DNA of 64,000 nt. Origin: Vitis vinifera. Lineage: Eukaryota > Streptophyta > Magnoliopsida > Vitales > Vitaceae. The stretch spans positions 3,823,001-3,887,000 of the forward strand of contig NC_081807.1 of NCBI RefSeq assembly GCF_030704535.1, read 5' to 3'. Each line of letters opens with the position of its first letter. Position 1 is the stretch's first letter. The notes under the pieces are model-generated. The model made no database searches and was not told the DNA's origin. It was given only the letters and a program-made list of their open reading frames with translations. Positions 25,500 through 36,141 of this stretch are shown one piece after another. A program made the position numbers and the translations under genes.

Positions 25500-25893
25500 C
25501 TACCCTTCTTTAGGCTCAACATGGCCGTGATATATTATACCATTAGGCCTGCTGTCGAAATCCTTAACAAAATGGTCCCTTTCTCTTGCCCCACTACAAG
25601 ATGTATGACAATTTTCCTGGGAAACAAACGAAAAATCCTGATCATCAACAAGCTCTTTAACTGCTTCTGGCATGGGCTGGTCCTTCATCATGCCCTTCCA
25701 GTAGTATTCTCCTGGGCTCTCTCTTCCATCAATGATGCCGACAAGCTGATCATCATCCAGGAATCAAAAGAATAATGTAAAAACTAATACAAGATGCCTG
25801 AACAAACCTGTAAAATAAAGAGAATATATATGAAAATTAAATGCTTACCAATAGAAGGGAAAAGGAAACTAGAATCAAGACTATAGATTTCAT
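25500..25893 (-). CDS. Organ-specific protein (DUF2775), short candidate peptide precursor 4
   Basis: Exons complement(25500..25745, 25849..25893) give 96 residues, the shortest of the four. Leader exon MKSIVLILVSFSLLL, phase-0 intron, LVGIIDG, then RESPGEYYWKGMMKDQPMP, with an extra Tyr in the family motif. Two Cys lie in the spacer. A single repeat is kept, FVKDFDSRPN then GIIY (84-87), HGHVEPKEG and stop, so the protein ends just after one core. It pairs convergently with BURP 2. A TATA-like TATATTA lies at 25943-25949. The likely donor GTAAGC and the intron position match the other three genes. Confidence 0.88.
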
Positions 25894-25949
25894 CTCTTCT
25901 GTGACTCAAAATATTTTAGACCCTTCAACTACTAAGACTTGATAATATA

Positions 25950-28173
25950 GTATGTAGAGACCATGGAGTACCAAAGCAAGTACAAGAATCTAAATTTTAT
26001 CTTCAATATAAAATCTTATTACAAATATTTTGAGACCCAAAATTCAATTCAGGGTGGTAGAAAATGTTTCCTTCTAGAGGGTTGGGTTGATGTCATGGTC
26101 GGCTCCCTATGGTAAGAGGCTTTGGATTCATCCTCAATATAGAATACTTAATTTGAAATCTTTTCTCATAAAAAAAAAAATGGGTTGTTATTTTAGAAAA
26201 ATATTAATTAATTTTATTATTTATTAATTTTCCAAGTAGATGTATTTCAATCTCAATGACAAAACCTCCACTATATGGGTTTATGAGAATCAAACAATAG
26301 AAAGTGGAAGAAACTGGTCAACCAAACCCACCTTCTTATCTTGTCAAACTTTTCAAAGGATTTGCATCCAACCACTTTTGTTGTTCTCTGAATCTCTATT
26401 ATGGTTCTTGAGATCATTGATTAGGTGGCGTTGGCTATCACTGGTCTGTTCCACTGTTATACAGAGAGAGATCATGTGTGGGGGCCTTCTGGGCCGTCGG
26501 ATTGTCAGTTGTATGAAGTCAACGGGGGAGGATCCACCATGCATGTGCTCTCTATGTAAAGATGCTTGGTATCTGTGATGATTCGACTGTAACAGTCTGT
26601 CACGTACACTCAGTTCATTGTGATGATGACGGCGATGAGTTGACTTTTCTTGGTTGATATTCAACAAAGCTGACGGTTCCTGTCTGTGGGCACACACTGG
26701 ATTGTTTGCTGTGATGAATAGTAAAACATCGCTGTCATGCTTGCCTTTCTTCTCCACTATTGTCATTGTGCTCATGTTACGTGTGTGGGTGGCCGACCTG
26801 GATTGGGCTCGGTAGAGCCCATGTCCACAAAGCCTAACCTCAGAGTTCCATTCAGGCCTATAATTGGATGAAAGCCCAAAGTCGTGCCAGGGATCTGCTC
26901 GTAAGCGGTAAGCACTTTCGGGGGATCCACCAAGAGAAGAAAAGAAGGCCGCCTCTCAGGGATTTTTGTTTTTGAAAACTCAAAAAAATAGGTTTTGATA
27001 ATAATTCTTTAAGTAAAGAAAAATGTTTTTTATACTTAAATTCCTAAACAAAATTTTGTTTTTGAAAATAACTTAGAATTGTTTTAAAAAAATTGTTATC
27101 AAAATCTATTTTTGAGAACTATTTTAGAAAACATTGTAATGAGACTTAAAGTGCATTTAACAATGATTTAATAAAATGTTTCTAACTTTTTTAATTATTG
27201 AAAGATAAAAAATTTTAAGAAAGCTTAAAAACGCTTCAAAGCATTGTTAAACACACTCTTATTATATTACCTTATCAAAGGTAAAAGTTTTTAAATTATT
27301 TTACATATTTTCAATTTTTCCTTAAAATGTCATACAAAAATAATGAAAAACACTTTAAATTTATTTTAAAAACAATCTATTTTCATTGCAAATTATAATA
27401 TATATATATATATATAAGAATGAAAATATTGGTAATTACGGATATATCGTTACTTTCATTTTTTAGTTATATCGGATATATCGATAAATATTTTGACACA
27501 AAATATCGGTGAACTTAAAATTGATTAGAAATTATAAAAATGTAAAAAATTAACTCTTAAAAATAAACTTAGAAGTATAATAAAATTGTAATTGATATAT
27601 ATAATATAATTTATTATATTTATTATTTAATAATAATATTGTATATGCTAATAAAAAAAATATGAATTTCATAAATATATATTTATTATTAAATTATATC
27701 AAATATTATTTGATAATAATATTATGATATTTGATTATAATATGTCCAATTTAAAAAAATATTTAATATTAAAATTATAATTCATTTAATTCAATTATAT
27801 TAAATGATATAAAATAAATGATAATATATGTATAATTTTTAATACTTAATTAATATATTAATGATATTAAAAACACTATGAAAAAAATTATCACGATAAT
27901 TTTTATCTTTTTTCTTATCAAATAGATGAAAAATTTTCATTTAATTATAATTAATTTGTTCTTATCAAACTTTTTTATTAATTTGGCTGGGGTAAATAAG
28001 TAAAATATAGATAAATTCCAAAAAAAATTCCTCCCTCATATATCGTGTCGAGGTCCATCGACGATATAATATCGCGATATTTTAATCCCTATATATATAT
28101 ATATATATTTTATTTTATTTTTTGTCGTATGTTTATCAAACACATTTTTAAAATAAGAAAATTGTTTTCTGTT

Positions 28174-28218
<45 letters not shown>

Positions 28219-29400
28219 GGGATGAAACTTTAGGTACAATTCATCCGTGGGTTAAACGTAAGCGTCAAATGAATTGAGTGGAACAAGGCACCCATAATGC
28301 TTACGCCATTCTTTTTCCACATTTAACAGAGAATGCGACTAATCAGGATCATATTGAATTATTGTTTGTTGGGACAAAAAAGTGACTTTGAATATGGGCC
28401 ATGGTTCCATCAGAAGCCTAACTTAGGCCCAAGGGTTAAGGGTAAAGCCCAACCTCCCTCTGAACCCAATCGAGCGCCTTTGGTCATCCAGGGTCCACGA
28501 TGAGACCATTTTAAGACGTAGAGGAAATTTTTTTATTTCTTGGTAAATTAAATAGTTCTCTTATGAATTAAATAAAAAGTAAACTTGAATAATACAAAAC
28601 AGATTTTATTTTTTTAATATTAATTAAATACAAATAAAATTTTAAAAATATATAAACTTTTATGAACATTAATGCTAAGGCCATTTGTCTGGATCTGGTA
28701 TCATTAATTTAAGGCTTAAATGTGTGCCTTTGTATTAATCATTTGCTTGGAATAATAAAAAGGATGCTTCCTTAGAAAGTACGATAACATGAGTGGTCTT
28801 TCACTTAAAATACTAAAAATCATTGAGCTTAAATATTAAGGCTTTTTTAAGATTGATTCCTAAGACACTCACAGTGCTGGCCATCCACATGGCTGCTGAC
28901 AAGGATGAGGAAAAGAACCCCCCAAAAACACACTAATAAGATAAGACATTTGCTGGGACAAATAAGGCAAAATGGTAAAAACTCCTTATGTCCTTTTTTC
29001 CCTCTAAAATATCCATCTTTTCTTCATTTTTCTTTTATAAGGGAATATATAGTATATATAACTAAATAGATAAATGAAAGAACCCGCCAGCATATAACTG
29101 CCATTTGAATAATAAGCAACGGCTATTGAAGTGGAAAGGCATGTGCTGACAAAGATCCAACTGCTTTTTGAACAATTTAATAAAAACCATCCACAAAGGA
29201 TGAAATCTTTTTCCTCGTGCGTCCCCGAAACATATTTTTATATATATGGCTTTCCCTATAAAACCCCAGTCAAAACCTTCCCTTTTTCCTCCAGCTTCCT
29301 TCTGAGTAATAGGTGAAGCATCCCACGTTATAGGGCCGTGAGGTGGTGTCAACTGTCAACTCTAGGGGGCCTTCATCCAGACACCCTCAAAACTCTGTTG
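25950..29400. other. Intergenic; includes an unexplained GC-richer island
   Basis: No gene is recognised. The part at 26380-26960 is clearly richer in G+C than its surroundings and holds overlapping open frames on both strands (26240-26578 plus, 26353-26775 minus) without known motifs. A second GC-richer piece lies at 28380-28510. Between them are AT-rich repeats and the element at 27417-28090. Confidence 0.45.
27417..28090. mobile_element. Non-autonomous DNA element with ATATCG-rich ends
   Basis: The left end AGAATGAAAATATTGG...GGATATATCG and the reverse complement of the right end AGGGATTAAAATATCG...ATATATCG resemble each other as an imperfect inverted terminal repeat of about 30 bp. The core is very AT-rich and non-coding. 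Both sides abut TA dinucleotide arrays (27395-27416 and 28091-28108), so the insertion is probably into a TA array. Superfamily is not assigned; a TA target would fit Mariner/Stowaway-type insertion. Confidence 0.5.
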
Positions 29401-32400
29401 TTAATGAGGCTTCAATGAGACATCCTCAACGCTTTCATCATCGCTGATGTCGGCACCGTCATTTTCTTCATCTCTCTTCCTCTTGAGACGGGACTGGGAA
29501 GAAGAGGGTAGCTGAGCTTCTCTGGGTAGTTGCACCGCATCTTCAACCTCTTCCTCCACTTCAACAACATCATCTACTTCATTTTCAGGGTCCACATCAC
29601 TTGCTTCACCATCTTCTTCTGCACGCCTAACTGGGCGGATATGGAAAGCTTCTTCCTGCCATTATGGGAGGAAAGATCAAAACACTATAAAAACAAATTG
29701 AAGCATCCAGAGAGAAGACAAAACATAGTGAAGCAAAAAGCATTAAACAAGCAAAATCAATGTGAAACTTTTTTACTATTATTCATATTTTTTTCCTTTC
29801 AAGTACTTCCCTACTAATGTTGCTTGCATGAGACCAAAGGAAGACAACCCTTCTAAAACAACATGATTTTCAACCATTAGAGCTTCTAAAACAATCCAAG
29901 AACAGAACAATAACCCAAACCCACCAATGTTTGCTGCCCACCCCAACCAAAAATGCCACAACAGTGAAGCTTCCTCCAATTTTTGCAGTGGTGACTGGTG
30001 AGTCACAACTGTAACCAAAATATGTCTGCATAATCAGGGGAAGAAAAAGCTGCTATTCATCCAACACAATTACCCTCCATCAAAGAAACTCACTAAGAAC
30101 TACTGGTTAGAGGAGCAAGATCATGTAGTGAGCACAACAATTATCCTACATCACATAATGGGGAGGGCAGCTCACTGCTGCATCACCACTAACAATTTCA
30201 GTGTCAGCACAGTAAAATGACAACTGATATTAAGCTTCCCAGCTTCTAGTTTACAATAGTGACAACCGCAAACCACTGTCTTTCAAAAATTCAAAACAGG
30301 CCAACCAGATGGTTGTTAAAGTCTCCAAGAATTTCACAGAAATAGGATAATCCACACCAAGAATAGCCATATTATGTGGCTTTTTTTATTTTTTGCTTCT
30401 AGAAATATAATGTATCCAAAAGTGAGAAAGAGAATTTAAGAAAGCCATAACAAACTTGTCAAAATCCGACTAGTTCCTAATCAAGGAAACCTAGTTCTGA
30501 AATAGGAATATTCAGTACACTTAGCACCTTCCTTTCCAATATGGCATGCATGGGCAAATAAGGGTTGTTTTTCATTTGTAACCTTTTTTTCCCTGCTGGG
30601 ACTCAAGCTGCTTAGGCAAATAAAGTTATGTGCCCAAACTATAGGGAATTTCCATTTTCACAAACTTTTGGCCTTGATTTGCAAACTATCATCACCAAAG
30701 ACAACTGTCTACAATTCTGATCAAAAAAAATAAAAAAAGACAACTGTCTACAAATTTTATAGCAAAAGATAGTCCCAAACTAAAGCACCCAAATTTATCG
30801 GATAAATTAGTTATGAACAAAAGTGTCCATGAACCTCATGAAAAGGTAGGTTATCAGAGGCATCTGTAAGAAGAGCACAAAAATCCAAATTTAATTGCAT
30901 CATTCACCCCTCACAAAGTATATAAATCAATAGCACGGTGATAACAAATCTAAAATTGTTTTGTGTTCTAAATGAAGAAAAGGGAAAGGAATTCAACAGT
31001 GGGTAAAGCACTGAAATTGTTAAACAAGATGGGACATAAAGTCAATTGATATCTGTTAGCCAAAAAAGAAAAGGTACCAAATTAAAAGCTTACTCAGAGT
31101 ATGTGGCTTTCCCTGCCCTCCAGACAAAGGATTACAATTTTAAAATGGTCAATCACTTTCTCCTACTCTATCTAATGTTCTACTAGCTTAACTCAATTCA
31201 TCTCAACAAAGCCTTAGAATAAAGCAATGTAAAAACAGTGCTAGAACACTGAAACTAATCATTCTTAACATATGCATCCATTTATCAACATCACAAGCAT
31301 TAACCAACCAAAACCAACCATAAATTCACTTTTCCGTGGTTTCCACTTGGTTCTCAAAGAATATAGAAAACTAGAAAAGAAAAAAAATGCTCAGAATTGG
31401 TTTTCTTGCTCAAGCATTTTTCTTTCTTTAATCCTCATCCTTTCCAAGACCAAATGGACAATTAAGACAACTTGATTCTTGGTCTTAAATGTACATCAAC
31501 ATATTGATATCAATATTTGCTTCTCAAATTCCTAATCCTGAATTTCCATAATTGTTATTGATTTCTACCATTTTTTAAAATTAACAATGAATACAATCAG
31601 CCTCTTCACTTTCAGCACCTGAAATGATGGTTGATATTAACCTTTCATCCAAATCCACAGTGTTATCCAGAATTATTAGCATAAAAACTAACAAGCAAAA
31701 ATAGGCCCAAATAAGAAAAATAAAGTTGTCCAACAAACAACTAAACATACTCCACATGCAGAACCTAAACATGTAAACACTAATAGTGAATTGAATCAGG
31801 GAGCATTCTTACCTCGTCCTCACCGTCTTCTTCCTCATACTCACCGTCATCATCACTGTCCTCCTCACCTTGCTCATGCCCATCAATTTCCCCACCATTA
31901 CCGATTCCCCGGCCTTCAATCCCGGGCCTCACATCCTCCTCTTCATCTTCCACTTCTTCATCACCATCATCATCCTCCTCATCATCATCCTCTTCGACCC
32001 CTTCTTCCTCGTCACTATCATCAATCTCATGAACCTCCACAACCTCATCGTCACCACTCTCCTCAACATCAACGTCCTCTAAATCATCATCATCTTCGAC
32101 ATCCCCGTTTTCGAGGCCAACAACTCCATCTTCTTCACTCTCATCCTCATCAACATCAATCACTCCATCGCCACCCCTGCTACTACCAACACCCCCCGAC
32201 CTCGATCGATCCTCACCGTCAACTTCACCATCATCTTCCTCGTCTTCATCTTCATCGTCCTCTTCATTCTCGTCAAAATCTAGCTTGTCCAAGTACTTCA
32301 ACGTCTCAATCAATCCAAAAACCCTAGCCCTATAATCCTTAATCTTCGTCACAGGACACTCATACAAGTCCAGCGAAACTAGCTTGAGCCGAGCCAGAGG

Positions 32401-32742
32401 AGCCAAGTCCTCGAAGTACTGAATCCGATTGTTCGACAAATCCAAGTCCCGAAGCGACTGGAGATTCGCTTCAACGAGGAATTCGAGGCCACCGGAGATT
32501 CTGTTGTCGGAGAGAATCAGTCGCTGGAGATTTCCAAGTCTCGGGAATTTCTCGAGCGACGACAACCCGACGTTGGCGATTGATAGGTGTTCGAGATTTT
32601 GGAATTTCTCGAGAAGTGTCGGCGGTGGTAGACCGCCACTGTAGCATTTCACAGCGCCGTCCAGGGTTAGCGACCGGACCGGAGATGCATCAGTTTTGCC
32701 GTCGATCGCCGTTTCAACGGCTCTCTCCCAAATTTCGTCCAT
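29401..32742 (-). CDS. Acidic leucine-rich nuclear phosphoprotein 32 (ANP32)-related protein
   Basis: Exons complement(29401..29655, 31813..32742) give 394 residues; the intron of about 2.16 kb is phase 0. The ATG at 32742 (MDEIWERAVE) is chosen because residues upstream in that frame do not fit the family. Leucine-rich repeats cover about residues 40-130 (LEHLSIANVGL, LQRLILSDNRI, LRDLDLSNNRI), capped by YECPVTKIKDYRARVFGLIETLKYLD, the ANP32 LRR cap. Then comes a very long acidic tail (about 170-310, nearly all Asp/Glu with Gly/Val) and, after the intron, another acidic part with a basic RLKRKRDEE nuclear-localisation-like motif. ANP32 proteins act in the nucleus as histone-binding/chromatin and phosphatase-regulating factors. 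A small extra exon in the intron cannot be excluded. Confidence 0.87.
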
Positions 32743-32923
32743 TGAAGAAATTGAAGCCCTAGGGTCTGCGGACTGTATCCATTGAACATACAAATTATCG
32801 TAGAGAAAACTAAACAAATATAGAAACTGTAGAGATTCGGATGAAGGAATAGCTTCACTCTCTCCTTTCTCCCTCTCTGTTCTATTACTTTCTGTCTGCT
32901 TTCTCTCCTGTTCTTGCTCGAGA

Positions 32924-32928
<5 letters not shown>

Positions 32929-32980
<52 letters not shown>
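32929..32980. repeat. (CT)26 microsatellite in the ANP32 5' region
   Basis: A pure CT run about 190 bp before the ANP32 start codon; on the gene's strand it reads (GA)n, a common plant core-promoter/5' UTR feature and a likely polymorphic marker. Confidence 0.9.
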
Positions 32981-32983
<3 letters not shown>

Positions 32984-33444
32984 TTGTCTCTCTCTAGGTC
33001 GGTGCTTAACCGCTAGTGGAATTGGTAGGGTTCGACTCCGGTTCGAGGGTTAGAGACCGAATCAGATTTGTTTTTTCTAAGGGTGTGCGGACCGTTAGAT
33101 CTGGAGGCACATGGATCGAAGACGTGGAAGAAATGAACGGTGTAGATACTAAGTGATGTGTTTAATTAGACAGCAGAAACGCGCGATTGTGGACTCTAGC
33201 TGGATGAGGTTATTTTTTAAGTCACCAATCGCCAAATATAAAGACAACGAGTATCTTGCTCTACAACATCCGTAACCACCAACCAAAGAGAGACACGTGT
33301 CACATCGCACGCCACGGGATCAAGTTAATCAAAATTTGATTAAACGTGAGAGGGCCATTCTTTTTAAAATGTTTCCTACGATAATTCCCCAAAATATGTT
33401 AGTATGCATATTGTTCACTCAAAATTTAATGAGACTTTCATGAT

Positions 33445-33737
33445 TTTGAAACAGGTCTACAAAATTAAGAGAACCCGATACTTATATAATACTATGAAAT
33501 TTATTTCCTATTCGATATGGATATCACAAGTCATATAACTTAATATCATCTAATTATAATCTTTATCCATTTTAATCACATTTTCTACTTTTTGAAACGG
33601 GTCTACAAAATTAAGAGAACCTGATACTTATATAATACTATTAAATTTATTTCCTATTCGATGTGGATATCACAAGTCATATAACTTAATATCATCTAAT
33701 TATAATCTTTATCCATTTTAATCACATTCCCTATTTC
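33445..33737. repeat. Direct tandem duplication, period 146 bp, two copies
   Basis: The unit beginning TTTGAAACxGGTCTACAAAA and ending TTTAATCACATT occurs twice in a row with only a few differences, so the duplication is recent. Confidence 0.9.
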
Positions 33738-33779
33738 TATATCACAAAGCAAGGTGATGTTGATATTTTCATCGATACG

Positions 33780-33785
<6 letters not shown>

Positions 33786-33818
<33 letters not shown>
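33786..33818. repeat. TA dinucleotide array
   Basis: Uninterrupted TA repeat of about 33 bp. Confidence 0.85.
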
Positions 33819-33820
<2 letters not shown>

Positions 33821-34488
33821 ATTATGATATTAAAAAAAACCTTACCTCTTATTTTATTTTTTTTATCAAACCAAGAAAGCTTATCTTTAAATAAATTCAA
33901 TAGAAATATCAATATTTGGATATCCATCTATACAAGATGCTATTCACCATAATTTCTTAAATATATAAAAAATAATTTAAAAGTCATTCATTTGAAAATG
34001 TATAATAAAACCTAATACTTATTTTTTAAGTATTTAAATTGGTTTTAAATTAAATTATTAACTTAAAATTTTGTTAGTAAAATTAACTAATATATATATA
34101 TATTGTATATTATCAAATTAACACATTTATCTTCAATAATTTTACTTAATATTTATTCTCATTAACTTTAACAAATTTTTATCATTCGTATTAAAAATAA
34201 TAGATACAAAATAAATTATAAAATATTTAATAAAAGAAATAATCATGGATGTAGAGTCGTAGTTGTGAGATAAACTCGGTAGATAAGGATAAATAAAATA
34301 AAAGAGATTTTAAATTCATAATAAGTAAATTATTTTAACTTTAATATTGGCAAATATTTTCAATTTTATGTTATTTTACCAATGTGATATTTGTTTTTTT
34401 ACTTGATTCTAAACAGAACTTTAATGCTTAATAGTATTAAATATTAGGCTATTTGTTTTTATAATATTTTATTTCTATTAAATATTAA

Positions 34489-35200
34489 GAGCCCATTTGG
34501 TAGTGATTCTAGTGGAAGTGTTTTTTGCTATAGTGTTTATGTGAAAAACACTTTTATGATAATTAGAAAAAATGATTCTAAAGTGTTTTTGATAATATAT
34601 TGTATAAATATAAAAACACTTTTAATATTAATAAATTACCAAAAAGGACATATAATTTTAATTAAAAAAAATGGTATGATAAACAAAAAAAACTTTTTAT
34701 TAATGAAAAAACATCTAAATCACTAAAAAAATAACATTGAATAAAATATAATTTTAAAATAAAAACAATATATGATTACCTATTAATTTCTAAAAAAAAA
34801 AAAAGACTTTTATAATTAAAAATAATAATTTTTTTATCACTATACTAAAATTTTAAAAAATATTTACAAAAAACATCTAAATCAATAAAAAAAAGATTGA
34901 ATAAAAGATAATTTTAAAAGTAAAACAATATATGACCACCTATTAATTTCTAAAAAAAAAAAAAGATTTTTCTAATTGATTTATCAATGGGGGGCATTTT
35001 TGGAATATTTCAAAAAAATTGAAGTGTTTTTTTAAAAAAAAACACCTGTCAAGTGATTCTCTAAAAATCACTTCAAGTGTTTTTCCAGATTTTCAAAAGT
35101 GTTTTTTAAAATTTGCCAAATACTTTATTTTCATCCCAAAAACACTTAAAAGTGTTTTTAAGGGTAGAAACACTTTTAAAAATCACTGTCAAACGGGCTC
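34489..35200. mobile_element. Tourist-like (PIF/Harbinger) MITE with TAA target duplication
   Basis: The ends GAGCCCATTTGGTAGTGATT and, on the other strand, GAGCCCGTTTGACAGTGATT form an inverted terminal repeat that stays similar for about 35 bp. TAA flanks both sides (34486-34488 and 35201-35203), the 3-bp target duplication typical of PIF/Harbinger. The 712-bp core is non-coding and AT-rich. Inside it, a segment starting ACATCTAAATCA is directly repeated at 34711 and 34873 (period about 162). Confidence 0.78.
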
Positions 35201-36141
35201 TAAAAAGTAAAGAAAAATTAATGTGTTATTTTTTTTTATTTAGGAAAAGCTAAATATTTTGATTTTTTATATTTAGTAGAAAATTTATAATAAATAATGA
35301 AAAAGTAAAAAATAACAAACATCTTAAATTCGAAAAACAAATTGTTTTTAACAGAAAGCCAAAAAACAAACACCCTCTAAATATATTTAATAAATTTAAT
35401 GATTTAAATTAAGTTAATAAATCGATAAATTAATTAGTCTATTTAATATGACTTAATTTAAGTTATTATTAAGTATTGATTTTTGGTAAAACTTAATATT
35501 TAATATAAATCATTTTTACTATCACTTTTTGGTATGGCATGGAAAGTAACATTTTTTTTTACCATAATATTCTTTTTTTTTTCATTTACTTTTTCAATTT
35601 ATCATTTTTTTTAATTAAAATTGAGTTTGGTTGCATACATTATTACTAATTTATTAATTTTTAGTTATACCATTTATTATTTTATTTAAAAGATAAAAAA
35701 TACAATAGGATAAAGCAACAAAGTTTAACATTTTTTATTTTTAAATTATTTAAAATTAATGAATTTATTATTTTAATTTAATTATTAAGAATACACAAAT
35801 TTGAGTTGAGAATTATGATTTATATTAAATTAGTAATTAATGAGTTTAGGGTTTTACAAAATATTTGGATTTTAACTTCTTATTTCACAATATAATTCAT
35901 ATTTAATATTTTTAAAATAATTATTTTATAAGTTGCCCTAATTTTTATAATTGGATATTTCTTTAATTTTAATTTTATTTATTTAGTTAGTATTAGGGTA
36001 TATTAAAATTATTATTATTATTATTTTTACTTGCAATTGGGTATTTACCCAATCTCAGTTTGGCAGCATCGTATATCCCTGCTCTCTCTCCCTCTCTCGC
36101 TCCCTCTCTCTGTGTCCATCACTCTGTAGCAGAGAGACGAA

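Larger units (their letters stand above)
33000..36059. other. Intergenic between ANP32 and CLPP6
   Basis: Divergent promoters of the two genes at the edges. In between are a 146-bp tandem pair, a long TA array and a Tourist-like MITE; AT-rich DNA elsewhere. No gene is supported. Confidence 0.55.

Noticed and set aside
26353-26775. 140-codon minus-strand open frame in the GC-richer island
   Set aside because: No recognisable motif, His/Arg-rich low-complexity parts and a competing frame on the other strand; not listed as a gene.
31791-32327. 178-codon plus-strand open frame rich in His and Pro
   Set aside because: It is the antisense shadow of the acidic tail of the ANP32-like gene; Asp/Glu codons read in reverse give His/Pro/Leu.
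33025-33055. GGTTCGAGGG resembling a tRNA T-loop
   Set aside because: No matching A-box or cloverleaf could be formed around it.
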